Part shown: positions 42,522 through 52,134 of the stretch, piece by piece
Layout: each line of letters begins with the position of its first letter
Position numbering within the stretch: the stretch's first letter is position 1
NCBI RefSeq assembly: GCF_019575955.1
Contig: NZ_CP080575.1
Location: 1,612,001 to 1,676,000 of the forward strand
Length of the DNA: 64,000 nucleotides
Reading direction: 5' to 3'
Source: Nesterenkonia pannonica
GTDB lineage: Bacteria > Actinomycetota > Actinomycetes > Actinomycetales > Micrococcaceae
The notes under the pieces: generated by a model
What the model saw: the letters and a program-made list of their open reading frames with translations, nothing else
The model's database searches: none
What the model was told of the DNA's origin: nothing
Made by a program: the position numbers and the translations under genes

Positions 42522-43924
42522 TCACCATGCCTCCTGCATCACTCCAAGATCTTCTGCCACATCGACTTCCATTCCCGTCAGCTCAAGAATCTCCTCAGCG
42601 GTGAAGCTAGCGGCAACCTCTTCAAGCACGAACCGCCCGTGCTCGCTGCGCCGCAGGAGCGCCAGATCCGTCACCACGACGCTGGTGCACTCAGACGCGG
42701 TAATGGGGTAGTCGCACTCCTGCACCAGCTTGGGACGTCCTTTGGAGTCCACATGCTCCATGGTGACAATCACCGACTTGGCGCCGACCGCGAGATCCAT
42801 GGCTCCCCGATGCCTCCGCCTGGACGTCCTGGGTGCATCCAGTTCGCCAGATCACCGTTGCTGCCGACCTGATAGGCCCCGAGGATGACGGCGTCCAGCC
42901 TCTTTCCGCGTGCAATTTCGAATGACGTGACCGAGTCGAAGAAGCTCACGCCGGGCAGAACATCGATGAAGTTCCCTCCGGCATCGTGAAAATCCGGGTC
43001 CGCCCTCTCGATATCGGCGAATCCCCGTAATTGAGCATCCCATTCTCTGCATGCAGGACAACGTCGCGCCCGTTCAAATAGTTCACGACCTGATTCGGCA
43101 GACCCGCCCCAAGGTTGATGATGCTCCTATCCTCGAGGAGAGCCGCGGCCCGACGTCCGATCTCAGCGCGCGACAAGGCGGGCTTGCCGCCGTACTCACG
43201 GTGAGAGTCCGCCGAGCGGGCTGAGCGCTGAGGCAGGGAGGCGACATCGACCGTCGTGGTGGTCTTGACCACACGGCTGATGAAAACCCCGGGAGGTGGA
43301 TCTCTTCGGGCTTCAGCTCCCCACATCGAGGATCTCCTCCACTTCGATGATCGCTGTCCGCGCCGCCTTGGCAAAACTGTCGTTGAAGTTCCGGCTGCCG
43401 CCGCGGAACTGGACATTGCCGAACCGGTCGGCCCGGTATCCGCGGAGTATGGCGAAGTCGGTGGTGATGCCGTGCTCCAGGATGTGGGGTCGCCCACCGA
43501 AATGGCGAACCTCTTTGCCCTCTGCCACTTTGGTTCCGGCACCGACTTCTGTGTAGAACGCGGGAATACCAGCACCATTACGCGCATACGCTCCACAAGG
43601 ATTCCCTGCGGAACCACCTCAAACTCCAACGTGCTTAAGCAGAATCTGCTCCTCGGCCAAGGTGGGCGGCCCGGGACGGGAGGAGAAGCTGGCGACGAGC
43701 ATGGAGATCTGTTCGTTCTCGGCCAGCAGCTGCGCGGTCGGCGCCCCCTGGCTCCCCAATCCGTTGCAGTAGACGGTCAGGTCACGTGCGCCCTGGTCCT
43801 GAAGGGCTTCCAACAGGGTGGAGGAAGCGGTGGGAGATGCCGAATCCGGCGACCGCCACTGAGGCTCCGTCTGGGATGTCCGCCACGGCTTCGGCAGCGG
43901 TTGAGACGACTTTGTCTTCCATGA
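42522..43924 (-). CDS. acyl-CoA:acetate/3-ketoacid CoA-transferase, A and B parts apparently fused
   Basis: Transfers CoA between carboxylic acids. The A part starts MEDKVVSTAAEAVADIPDGASVAVAGFG. Then QGARDLTVYCNGLGSQGAPTAQLL, VVPQGILVERM, EVRHFGGRPHILEHGITTDFAILRGYRADRFGNV and ARTAIIEVEEILDVG. After LPGVFISRVVKTTTTVDV the frame continues without a stop into the B part. There, LSRAEIGRRAAALLEDRSIINLGAGLPNQVVNYL, HAENGMLNYG (catalytic Glu), a GAYQVGSNGDLANWMHP segment, GGAMDLAVGAKSVIVTMEH and CTSVVVTDLALLRR. The B part could instead begin at GTG 43272. GCTTAAGC at 43633-43640 and frameshifts near 43820, 43550, 43310, 43025 and 42815 make the junction uncertain. First arm of the island. Confidence 0.8.
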
Positions 43925-44026
43925 AGGGTCTCCAAATGGTGTCGAGGAATGTCACGTAGCCGAATAGACAGGAAGCAGGCCCGAGTCCAGGGCTGACCTG
44001 GGGTGCTGCGCCGCATCACTGCTTCT

Positions 44027-44864
44027 TCACCGTGTCGGCCCCGGCTGCGCCGGTGCTGCGCATCGCGAATCCCCACCGTCGACCGAAAGAACCTGCCCGG
44101 ATATCCACCGAGCCTGGTCTGTTGAGAGGAAAAGGGCAGCCGAGGCGATGTCCCATGGGTTTCCCTCAGTCTGAAGAGCAACATTCTTCCGACGAACCTC
44201 CCGCAGCTCTTCGTCCATGCCGCGGGCCGCGAATGCACCCCAAATCATGCCTACGCGAATGCAGTTGACTCTGATGCCTCTCGGGGCCAAAGTGGCCGCG
44301 GCTCCTGTCGTGAGCTTCTCCACGCCCGCTTTCGCCACGCTGTAGGGCATCGCTGGACCGCGCCCCTCCGCGGCCCCCGACGAGACAGTGACGATGGAGC
44401 CTCCTGCCGTCATATGGGGCTCGGAAGCGACCATGAGCCTCCAGGCAGATTTCAGGTTCAGGTCGAATGCTCGGTCCCAGTCCTCCTCCGAAAGGCCGAA
44501 GACGCTTGTTGCGCCTCCTCCGCCGATGGAGGTCGCAACCACGTCAAGCTTCCGAACTCCTCGGCAGCAGCAGCGACCGCTGCGGACGTAGAAGCTTGTG
44601 AGAGGACATCCGTCTCGAACGCCTTGGCAGTACCACCATCTTGTTCGATGGCTGCGACCGTCCGTTCGGCGGCCACGAGATCCAGGTCGAGCACAGCGAC
44701 CTTCGCTCCGGCTCTGTGGTAGAGCCACGCCAGGGCAAAGCCCACGTTGCCCAAGGGGCCGGAGAGCCCGCCCCGGCGACCGCCGCTGTCCTTCCGGCCA
44801 ACCACTGAGCATCGGATGAGGCCAGCGGGTCACTGAGAGGGACGGGAAACTCTTGGTTCGACAT
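44027..44864 (-). CDS. short-chain dehydrogenase/reductase
   Basis: NAD(P)-dependent SDR, about 278 residues. The Rossmann start GRTAAVAGAGG and GPLGNVGFALAWLYHRAGAKVAVLDLDL are followed by DVVATSIGGGGATSVFGLSEEDWDRAFDLNLKS (the NAG-like position). The catalytic Ser is in GGSIVTVSSGAAEGRG and the YxxxK motif in MPYSVAKAGVEKL. NCIRVGMIWG and WISGQVLSVDGGDSR end the domain. Frameshifts near 44770 and 44550. It sits between the CoA-transferase and the DGLPV protein. It lacks the extended insert expected of mycofactocin-coupled SDRs as far as I can judge, so NAD(P) use is assumed. Confidence 0.85.
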
Positions 44865-44899
44865 TGAACACTCCTTGATCATGTGAAAGGGACGAAGCG

Positions 44900-45952
44900 C
44901 TATGCTCCAGAGTTCTCGACCGGGAAGGATGCCGCTGACCAGTCGGAGAAGACTCGCACCACCATAGAGATCGCAGCGTTCGGGGATCCTGCGACCACGA
45001 TGGGGAGAGCCTTGGGGCTGTTCTCGGCGAACACGCGGTGAAAATGCTCGTCATCAAAGGGACCGTCCGGCTGCTTCGCGCCGAGCCCCTTCCCCACCGA
45101 CTTCAGCTGCTGCTCGGTCTTCCCGCAGTGCTCCACCAACCATTCGCGCACATCCTGCTTGGAGTAGCCTGCCGTCGCCAGCACACGGGCATGGTCCGGG
45201 TTCATCACGATGCCCACGGAGGAGTGTCTGAAGATCCAGGGGCCTGACCGGGAAATGGTGTCCGCGAAGTCCCGCAGGATCTCAACAGGTTCGTGGAAGT
45301 GCCGGTTGTCAAGGAACTCACAGGTGCGGACGAGCATTGTGCTCACTCGGCTCTCGCCAGCGGCGGCGCCCAGCTCCACCGAGAGCGGCTCCCATGGGGA
45401 GTGCTCCTCATCCTCGCCGATGAGCTGACTCCAGCGACCCGGAACACCCTGGGTTGCCTGTTCGAGCTCATGGGGCAGCAGCCCGAAGCTGTTGCGGACC
45501 GTCAGGCCGACCGCTCGTGGGATGGTCATGTTGGGACGAAAGCCGGGACCGTACACGCCCCCGGTGCTGTTGATGCCCAGCTGCTCGCGAATCGGTCCAT
45601 TGACAATGACCCAGGGTGCGGGGCCGGAGGTGGACTGCCATCCGCCGCCCAAGGCCGCACGTTCGTTCGTCAGCGCATCCCAGGTGGCCAGCACGACAGG
45701 GAAGTAATCCGGCCGACAGCCCGCCATGACGGCATGCACGGCGACCTCGCGCACCGTGGCTGTTCTCTTGAGCTGCGGCAGCTTAGCGATGACCTCATCA
45801 TGGGATCGCGACGTCTGAGCGAGAAATTCGTCGACGTGCGCTTCCGTGGCAGGCAGAACGGGCAATCCGTCTGACCAGCCGTGTTCGTAGAGGTAGTCGC
45901 TTACTCGGTGCGCATTCTGAGGATCGAGCTCTACCGCCTGTTGAGCGTTCAC
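44900..45952 (-). CDS. protein of unknown function with DGLPVLPAT motif
   Basis: About 350 residues. GTG start at 45952, with GGGAG-type RBS before it (VNAQQAVELDPQNAHR). YLYEHGWSDGLPVLPATEAHVDEFLAQ is distinctive. Then REVAVHAVMAGCRPDYFPVVLATWDALTNER, GGWQSTSGPAPWVIVNGPIREQLGINSTGGVYGPGFRPNMTIPRAVGLTVRN and FGVLPHELEQATQG-like text, and SSVGIVMNPDHARVLATAGYSKQDVREWLVEH. I recognise this as a conserved family often found beside UGSC proteins, but I know no assigned reaction. HRAGDYL reads HRVSDYL at 45899. A UGSC gene lies 4.5 kb away on the other strand. Function not assigned. Confidence 0.6.
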   Translation of the reverse strand: MNAQQAVELDPQNAHRVSDYLYEHGWSDGLPVLPATEAHVDEFLAQTSRSHDEVIAKLPQLKRTATVREVAVHAVMAGCRPDYFPVVLATWDALTNERAALGGGWQSTSGPAPWVIVNGPIREQLGINSTGGVYGPGFRPNMTIPRAVGLTVRNSFGLLPHELEQATQGVPGRWSQLIGEDEEHSPWEPLSVELGAAAGESRVSTMLVRTCEFLDNRHFHEPVEILRDFADTISRSGPWIFRHSSVGIVMNPDHARVLATAGYSKQDVREWLVEHCGKTEQQLKSVGKGLGAKQPDGPFDDEHFHRVFAENSPKALPIVVAGSPNAAISMVVRVFSDWSAASFPVENSGA

Positions 45953-46092
45953 TAGGCTCCCTTTCAACCGTGTCGTGCGAGCAGATCGAGTCTGGGTCCG
46001 CTCAGCCCATGTGGCACGTATCACTATCCATGGAGGCCGGGAGAGGTGTCATGGACACTTCCGTGCCATGGAATGGCGTCAGGGGCGGCCGC

Positions 46093-46350
46093 TCAGTGTT
46101 CGTTGGGCAGGACGACACGGTCCAGGGTGTAAGGCGTGCCAGAGAGCGCCTCGCCCATGATTGCCTCCATCACCGGCGTGGGAGACAGGCAGTCGGCGCA
46201 GGCCTCGGGCCCTGCCTCGATCTCCACCGTCACCTTCTCCTCCTCGTTGAGGGACCATTTCAGGTGGTAGTCGTCCTTCTCCATGGTCTCGCGGAAGTTG
46301 GCAAGCGCCTGATCGACCGACGAGGAGTAAGCAGCGTTCTGGTCGTTCAT
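46093..46350 (-). CDS. small CxxC protein of unknown function
   Basis: An 85-residue acidic protein, first gene of the minus arm. MNDQNAAYSSSVDQALANFRETM is followed by KWSLNEEEKVTVEIEAGPEACADCLSPTPVMEAIMGEAL. The CADC pair in an otherwise cysteine-free protein suggests a metal or redox site. NAAGSS is likely behind NAAYSS, through GTAAGC at 46327. Frame is intact. I do not recognise the family. Confidence 0.55.
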   Translation of the reverse strand: MNDQNAAYSSSVDQALANFRETMEKDDYHLKWSLNEEEKVTVEIEAGPEACADCLSPTPVMEAIMGEALSGTPYTLDRVVLPNEH

Positions 46351-46631
46351 AGTGGTGCTCCGATTCTGAGTTCCGCGGTGACGTTCACCGCGCGCCGCGC
46401 ACGAGCGGCACTTCGAATATGGCCCTCCACGTGACGGATGGGAAAGGACTTCCCGTGTGCTGGAAGGGGACTTTTCCGATCGAGCCAGGCGCTCACCGGA
46501 GCCCGGGTCGTTTCACCCTTCCACCCTGAGGAAGTGACGTGCACCACATTTCGACTTGTGAGCATCATGGACTACCAGGACATCTCCTCACCGGGGCTGC
46601 CCAGAGCGAAAATGATGACCGAAGGGGGCTC
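46351..46631. promoter_or_regulatory. divergent promoter region of the catabolic island
   Basis: A 281-bp gap separates the minus arm (small CxxC protein first) and the plus arm (alcohol dehydrogenase first), so both promoters should lie here. I see no perfect CRP-type palindrome and no confident -35/-10 pair. A GAAGGGGG ribosome site precedes the plus start at 46632. No regulator gene sits next to it. Confidence 0.5.
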
Positions 46632-47787
46632 ATGAGCACCACCGTTGATGCGCCGGGACTTGCCGAGCAGGCGCTGGAAACCATTCGAACAAAGGCTGTC
46701 GTCTGCTACGAGGGCGGACAGCCGTGGGAGCTGACCGAGTTGGAACTCGATCCCCCAAAGGCCAACGAAGTCAGGGTCAAGTGGTACGCCGCTGGCCTCT
46801 GCCACTCCGATGACCACATCCAGAAGGGCGATGCCCCGATGCGCATGCCGGTCGTCGGCGGGCACGAGGGAGCTGGCGTAGTGGACGCGGTCGGACCCGG
46901 TGTAACCAGGGTGGAATTGGGGACCACGTTGTGGCGTCCTTCATCCCGGCGTGCGGCAACTGCCGCTACTGCTCCTCCGGTAAGCAGAATCTGTGCGACG
47001 ACGGCAAGAACGCCGGGATCGGCATTCTCAAGGACGACACCTTCCGTTTTCACAAAGACGGAGTGGACTACGGCGGGCTGTGTGTGCTCGGCACCTTCAC
47101 TCAGTTCTCGGTGGTCTCTGAGGCCTCTGTGATCAAGATCCCCAAGGACATTCCGTGGGAAGTGGCCTCACTGTGCGGCTGCGCCGTTCCCACCGGCTGG
47201 GGCACCGCGGTGCGGGCGGCTGGAGTGCAGGCGGGTCAGACGGTCGTCATCTACGGCGCCAGCGGCGTCGGCGCCAATGCGGTGCAGGGGCTGCCATGGC
47301 TGGTGCCGAGCGCGTCATCGTGGTGGATCCGGTGGAGTTCAAGCGGGACATGGCGAAGGTCTTCGGCGCCACGCACACCTTCGAGACAGCGGAGGAAGCC
47401 TTGGAGTTCGTTCGAGGCATCACGTGGGGCGAACTTGCGGATCATGCGCTCATCACTGTCGGACAGCTGCACGACAAGGTCATCGCCGACGCGCTGAACA
47501 TCATCGGCAAGAGCGGACAGGTCACCATCACCGCGGTGGGTCCGGGCAAGATCAGGGCCAATCCTGGCCAGTTCATCGGCTACCAGCGGCGCATCAAGGG
47601 TCACGTCTACGGCGCCTGCAATCCGCTGGTCGACGTTCCCGCCTGCTGAGCATGTATCAGGTAAGCAAGCTCAAGCTCCATGAATTGGTGACCCGCACCT
47701 ACAGCCTCGAAGAGGTCAATCAGGGTATCAGGACATGCTCGACGGCAAGAACATCCGCGGGTCGTCCTCATCGACCACGACGACTGA
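46632..47787 (+). CDS. NDMA-dependent alcohol dehydrogenase (mycofactocin-associated type), copy 1
   Basis: Zinc-dependent MDR dehydrogenase of about 384 residues. TKAVVCYEGGQPWELTELELDPPKANEVRVKWYAAGLCHSDDHI has the catalytic Cys. PVVGGHEGAGVV has the His/Glu pair and CGNCRYCSSGKQNLC the structural zinc cysteines. YGGLCVLGTFTQFSVVSE and CGCAVPTGWGTAVRAAGVQAGQTVVIYGASGVGANAVQG (cofactor site) follow. The FRFHKDG and PVEFKRDMAKVFGATHTF segments are typical of the NDMA-dependent family whose occurrence tracks with mycofactocin. It probably holds tightly bound NAD that is reoxidised by mycofactocin (inference). Frameshifts near 46920, 47290, 47650 and 47735; GTAAGC at 46980 and 47661. Confidence 0.85.
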
Positions 47788-47831
47788 TCAGCACCTCTCC
47801 TCATGAACAGAATTGACGAAGGACACGCATT

Positions 47832-49296
47832 ATGACTGCCACAGCAGAAGCACCTCTGGACCTCGACCCTGAACTCCTCATCAGCGGAGCCCAGCTGATC
47901 GGCGGCGAATGGGTCCCCGCCTCCAGCGGGGAGACCATCGAGGTCATCAACCCCGCCAACGGCAACGTGATCGCCACCATCCCACGCTCCGATGCAGCAG
48001 ATGTGGACCTTGCGGTCCAGGCCGCAGAGAAGGCCCTCCCGCCTGGCGCGATCTCAGCGCCACGCGCCGAGCCGATCTCATCTTCGCGTGGGCGGACCTC
48101 GTGGAGCAGAAGGTCCAAGAGCTGGACCAGCTCGAGTCCCAAGAAGTCGGTCGACCCGCGAGGGGCATGGTTCCCATGGCGAGCCAGCTTCGCTTCATCG
48201 CCGGGCAGGCGGACAAGGTCCAGGGCGTGTCCTTCCCACCCACTCCCTGACACCCTTGGATTCACGCTGCGGGAACCCTTCGGCGTCGTAGGCGCCATCA
48301 TTCCGTGGAACGCCCCGGGCCCATGTTCGCTGTCGAGGTGGGCGCCGCCATTGCGGCAGGGAACACCATCATCATCAAGCCTGCCGAAGACGCCCCGCTG
48401 GCAGCCCTTGCGCTGGCCAAGCTTGGCGTTCAGGTAGCATACCGGCTTACGTCATCAACGTGGTCACCGGCTACGGGGCCGAAGCTGGAGCCCCCATTCC
48501 GGCCCACCCAAAGGTCACGCGCATGGGGTTCGTCGGCTCGCCGCAGACTGGACGCGCAATTATGGAGTCCTGCGCCAAGAATCTCACTCCGCTGCACTTG
48601 GAGCTGGGCGGCAAGTCACCGCAGGTGGTCTTCGACGACGCCGACCTGGACCGGGCCATCTCCGGCATGGCATTCGCCATCACCATCAACACCGGTCAGG
48701 TCTGCGCGGCCGGGTCGCGCGTGGTGGTTCAGCGCAGCATCCATCAGGAAGTGGTGGAACGCCTGGCAGCGGAACTGCAGAAGACCACGATCGGCCCCTG
48801 GTACGAGAACGTGAGCATGGGGCCGGTGGTGAACCAGAAGCAGTATGAGCGCGTGCTGGGGTACATGGATGTCGGCCGACAGGAGGGCGCCGACCTCGTG
48901 ATCGGCGGCGGCAAGCCATCCGGTGACAAGTACGCGAACGGGTTCTTCGTCGAGCCGACGATCTTCGACAAAGTGGATCCCGACAGCCGCCTGGCACAGG
49001 AGGAGATCTTCGGTCCTGTTCTCTCGGTGATTCCGGTCGACGACGATGACGAGGCCCTCCAAGTCGCGAACAACACCGAGTACGGACTCGTGTCTTCGGT
49101 GTGGACAAGCGACACCGGACGCGCCGTGAAGTTCGCCCGCGGACTGCAGGCCTACCAGGTCGGCATCAACAGCCCTATCGGCGCTTGCGTCATCGGCGGG
49201 CCTTTCGGAGGCTACAAGAACTCCGGCTTCGGCCGAACAATGGGAGCCGACTCCGTCCTGGAGTGGACCCAGGTCAAGACCGTTTCAATCCGCTGA
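47832..49296 (+). CDS. aldehyde dehydrogenase
   Basis: NAD(P)-dependent aldehyde dehydrogenase, about 489 residues. LISGAQLIGGEWVPASSGETIEVINPANGNVIATIPRSDAADVDLAV opens it. The cofactor part is PFGVVGAIIPWNAP and IIIKPAEDAPLAALALAKL. Then [33 protein letters not shown] (Glu), NTGQVCAAGSRVVVQ (catalytic Cys), EEIFGPVLSVI and the end FGGYKNSGFGRTMGADSVLEWTQVKTVSI. IPAGVINVV reads IPAYVINVV in frame, through GCTTAC at 48455. Frameshifts near 48045, 48240, 48320 and 48435. It lies between two alcohol dehydrogenases, so it likely takes their aldehyde product. Confidence 0.9.
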
Positions 49297-49316
49297 AGTG
49301 AGGCTGCGTACAACTC

Positions 49317-50435
49317 ATGACTGACACCATTACTACTCGCGCCGCCGTGACCCATCAGGCGCACACCGGCTGGGAGATCACCGAGCTGGAGCTCGACGCA
49401 CCCAAGGCCTTTGAGGTGCGCATCAAGTTCTACGCCTCGGGGCTCTGCCACTCCGATCATCACATCACCGAAGGCGATGCTCCGGTGCGTATGCCAGTGG
49501 TGGGAGGACACGAAGGCGCTGGGATCGTCGAATCCGTCGGCGAGCACGTCAGGCGCGTCAAGCCGGGGACCGAGTGGTGTGCTCGTACATTCCTGCCTGC
49601 GGCACCTGCCGACCATGCTCGGAGGGCCATCAGAGCATGTGCGTCAAGGGTCTCAATGTTAAGCACCGGCATGTTCCTCGACGGCACATTCCGATTCCAC
49701 AAGGACGGCGAGGACTACGGGGATTCTGCTCACTGGGGACGTTCTCCCAGTACGCGGTGGTGTCCGAGTACGCCGTCATCCCGCTCTTCGACGACATTCC
49801 CTTCGACCTGGCGTCGATCTCCGGGTGCGGAGTGCCCACCGGTTGGGGCTCAGCGGTGTACGCCGCGGAGTCCGTGCCGGGCAGACTGTCGTCGTCTTCG
49901 GCGCCATGGTGTGGGCTCCAACGCGGTTCAGGGAGCACGCTACGCAGGCGCTCGAGACGTCATCGTGGTGGATCCCGTGGAGTTCAAGCGCGAAAACTCC
50001 AAGACATTGGGCGCCACTCATGCCTTCGCCGACGCTGCGGAAGCACACGATTTCGTCGTCGCCCATACCTGGGGCCAGCTGGCTGACCATGTCATCCTCA
50101 CCCCGCACATCGTGACCGAGGAGATGGTCAACGCGGCAGTCCAGATGACCGGAAAGGGCGGCAAGGTCACCATCACCGGCATAGGCCGCGGAGAGGCCGT
50201 CACGCTGCCCGGCGGCTTCCTGATCGGGTACCAGAGAGAGATACGCGGGGCCCTCTTCGGCGACTGCAATCCCACCTACGACATTCCGCGCCTCCTCCGG
50301 ATGTACATGGAGGGCGACCTCAAGCTCGACGAACTCATCACCCGCCGATACACCCTCGACCAGGTCAACGATGCTTATCAGGACCTCATTGACGGCAAGA
50401 ACATCCGCGGTGTGATCATCCACGAAGAAGAATAG
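49317..50435 (+). CDS. NDMA-dependent alcohol dehydrogenase (mycofactocin-associated type), copy 2
   Basis: Second zinc MDR dehydrogenase, about 373 residues and clearly paralogous to the first. TRAAVTHQAHTGWEITELELDAPKAFEVRIKFYASGLCHSDHHI, PVVGGHEGAGIVESVG, CGTCRPCSEGHQSMC (zinc cysteines), FRFHKDGEDYG, CGVPTGWGSAVYAAESV, VDPVEFKRENSKTLGATHAF and the end DGKNIRGVIIHEEE align with it. It lacks the ~13-residue N-terminal extension of copy 1. GTTAAGC at 49658-49664 stands where GCCGGC is expected (LNAGTGMFLDG). Other frameshifts fall near 49575, 49725 and 49890. Start and RBS are close behind the aldehyde dehydrogenase stop. Confidence 0.85.
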   Translation: MTDTITTRAAVTHQAHTGWEITELELDAPKAFEVRIKFYASGLCHSDHHITEGDAPVRMPVVGGHEGAGIVESVGEHVRRVKPGTEWCARTFLPAAPADHARRAIRACASRVSMLSTGMFLDGTFRFHKDGEDYGDSAHWGRSPSTRWCPSTPSSRSSTTFPSTWRRSPGAECPPVGAQRCTPRSPCRADCRRLRRHGVGSNAVQGARYAGARDVIVVDPVEFKRENSKTLGATHAFADAAEAHDFVVAHTWGQLADHVILTPHIVTEEMVNAAVQMTGKGGKVTITGIGRGEAVTLPGGFLIGYQREIRGALFGDCNPTYDIPRLLRMYMEGDLKLDELITRRYTLDQVNDAYQDLIDGKNIRGVIIHEEE

Positions 50436-50445
50436 GAACACAGCC

Positions 50446-50988
50446 GTGACACCGAATGGAATCCTGAACCCCACCCAGGTCTCAGCCGGGGCCGATGAGT
50501 CGGCGAAAGCCTACGCACAGAGGACCTCCGAGCTCAAAGGGCTCCGTGTTGGCCTGCTGGACAACACCAAGCACAACGCCCTCCTCTTCCTCCAGGAGGT
50601 GGGAAGCCTCCTCACCGAAGAATACGGCGCCAAGGAGGTGAGCATCGTAGAGACCAAGCAGAACTTCTCGGTGCCGGTCGATGGAGACATCATCGACCGT
50701 TTCAAAGAGTCTTCTGACGTTGTCGTGATCGGCATAGGCGACTGCGGTTCGTGCAGTGCCGCAGCAGTAGCCGACGGCATTCAATTCGAAGGAGGCGGCC
50801 TGCCCGCAGCGGTGGTCATCACTGATGCATTCGATACGACGGGCAGGTCTATGGCCAAGATTCAGGGGGACGCCGAGTATCAGTGGATCACCACGGAGCA
50901 TCCTGTCGCGCCGCTGAGCGAGGACGAGGTCAAGGAGCGCGCACGTCAGCTGACGCCCTCCATCGTTGAGACCCTGACCTCCGCCTGA
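50446..50988 (+). CDS. UGSC-family protein, cysteine form
   Basis: A 180-residue intact protein of the UGSC (Urea-GlySerCys-like) family. GTG start, then ILNPTQVSAG, LKGLRVGLLDNTKHNALLFLQEVG and the hallmark VVVIGIGDCGSCSAAAVADGI. In selenoprotein members the first Cys of this motif is selenocysteine; here the codon is TGC, an ordinary Cys. GGLPAAVVITDAFDTTGRSMAKIQG and TTEHPVAPLSEDEV follow. The biochemical role of the family is not established; the motif suggests thiol/redox chemistry. It is 10 bp behind the second alcohol dehydrogenase and surely in the same operon. Confidence 0.85.
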   Translation: MTPNGILNPTQVSAGADESAKAYAQRTSELKGLRVGLLDNTKHNALLFLQEVGSLLTEEYGAKEVSIVETKQNFSVPVDGDIIDRFKESSDVVVIGIGDCGSCSAAAVADGIQFEGGGLPAAVVITDAFDTTGRSMAKIQGDAEYQWITTEHPVAPLSEDEVKERARQLTPSIVETLTSA

Positions 50989-51017
50989 CCACACTCACAC
51001 ATCACGAGGGAGCAGAC

Positions 51018-52120
51018 ATGGCTGAAATGGTGCGCGCCGCTGTCCAGACCGAACCACGAACGATCGAGATCCGCGAATACCCACGTCCCACCATCGGGCG
51101 CGACGATGGACTGATTCGCGTGGAGGCCAACGGAATCTGCGGGTCCGATGTCGAGATATTCAGCGGTGAGCTGGGCGGCGCCCGTGGCCCGTTCATCCCT
51201 GGTCATGAACCGATGGGAATCATCGAAGAGCTGGGCGAGCTCGCCTCCGAGCGGTGGGGCGTCGAGGTCGGAGACCGCGTGGGCCTGGAAGTCATTGTGC
51301 CGTGCCGCCAATGCAGGGACTGCCTGATCGGCCGATACCAGGCATGCCGCTTCCGGCAAGGCGGACACGGTGTGACGCCGGTCGCGGTGGAGCCCATTCT
51401 GTGGGGCGGCTTCGCGGAGTACATGTACCTCTCCCCACCTCGGTGATGCACAAGATCGACAAGAGTCTGCCTGAGGAGATCGCTGCCATGTATAACCCCA
51501 TCGGCGCAGCGTCCGATGGGCGGTCGATCTGGGAGGGGTGGGCCTGGGCGACACGGTGGTCATTCTGGGAGCGGGCCAGCGCGGCCTCGGAGCCGTCATC
51601 GCCGCCAAATCTGTAGGGGCGTCGAAGGTCATCATCACCGGCCTGGAGAAGGACCAGCACAAACTGGCTTTGGCCCAGGAGCTCGGGGCCGACCACGCCG
51701 TCGTGGTCGACGGCCCAGATGCCGTGGACATTGTTGAGTTCGTCGGGGATGTCACCCACGGCGCAATGGCTGACGTGGCCGTCGAACTGACTCCCATGGC
51801 GGCGGGTCCGGTGAACGATGCTCTCAGATCCGTCCGGCACGGAGGAACGGTGGTCTTGGCGGGGCTGAAAGGGGGCGGGAGATCCCCATGGTGACGGACA
51901 CCATCATCCAGCGCGGACTGACCTTCAAGGGCGCGTTCGGAGTGGACGCTCCCGCGCAGCGCAAAGCCATCGAGATCATCGAATCGGGGCGCTTCCTCTG
52001 GAGAAGCTTCACACCCACACCTTTGGGCTGGAAGAGGTGGGCGAGGCCATCGACGCTCTGTCAGGCAGGGCAGGCAGCGGCGATGCCGTCCACGTCTCCG
52101 TTCATCCTCACAAGAACTGA
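51018..52120 (+). CDS. zinc-binding MDR alcohol/threonine dehydrogenase-like protein
   Basis: Third zinc dehydrogenase of the island, about 367 residues, only distantly like the other two. VRAAVQTEPRTIEIREYPRPTIGRDDGLIRVEANGICGSDVEIF has the catalytic Cys, FIPGHEPMGIIEELG the His/Glu. CRQCRDCLIGRYQAC is the structural zinc loop. VVILGAGQRGLGAVIAAKSVGASKVIITGLEKDQHKL is an NAD(P)-binding site, which differs from the tightly bound cofactor type. HTHTFGLEEVGEAIDAL is the family C-terminus. Frameshifts near 51440, 51530, 51885 and 52000. Confidence 0.85.
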
Positions 52121-52134
52121 TCGGGAGAGCACTG

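Noticed and set aside
50740-50760. Selenocysteine in the UGSC protein
   Set aside because: The motif codon is TGC (Cys), not TGA, and no SECIS-like need arises; this is the cysteine form.
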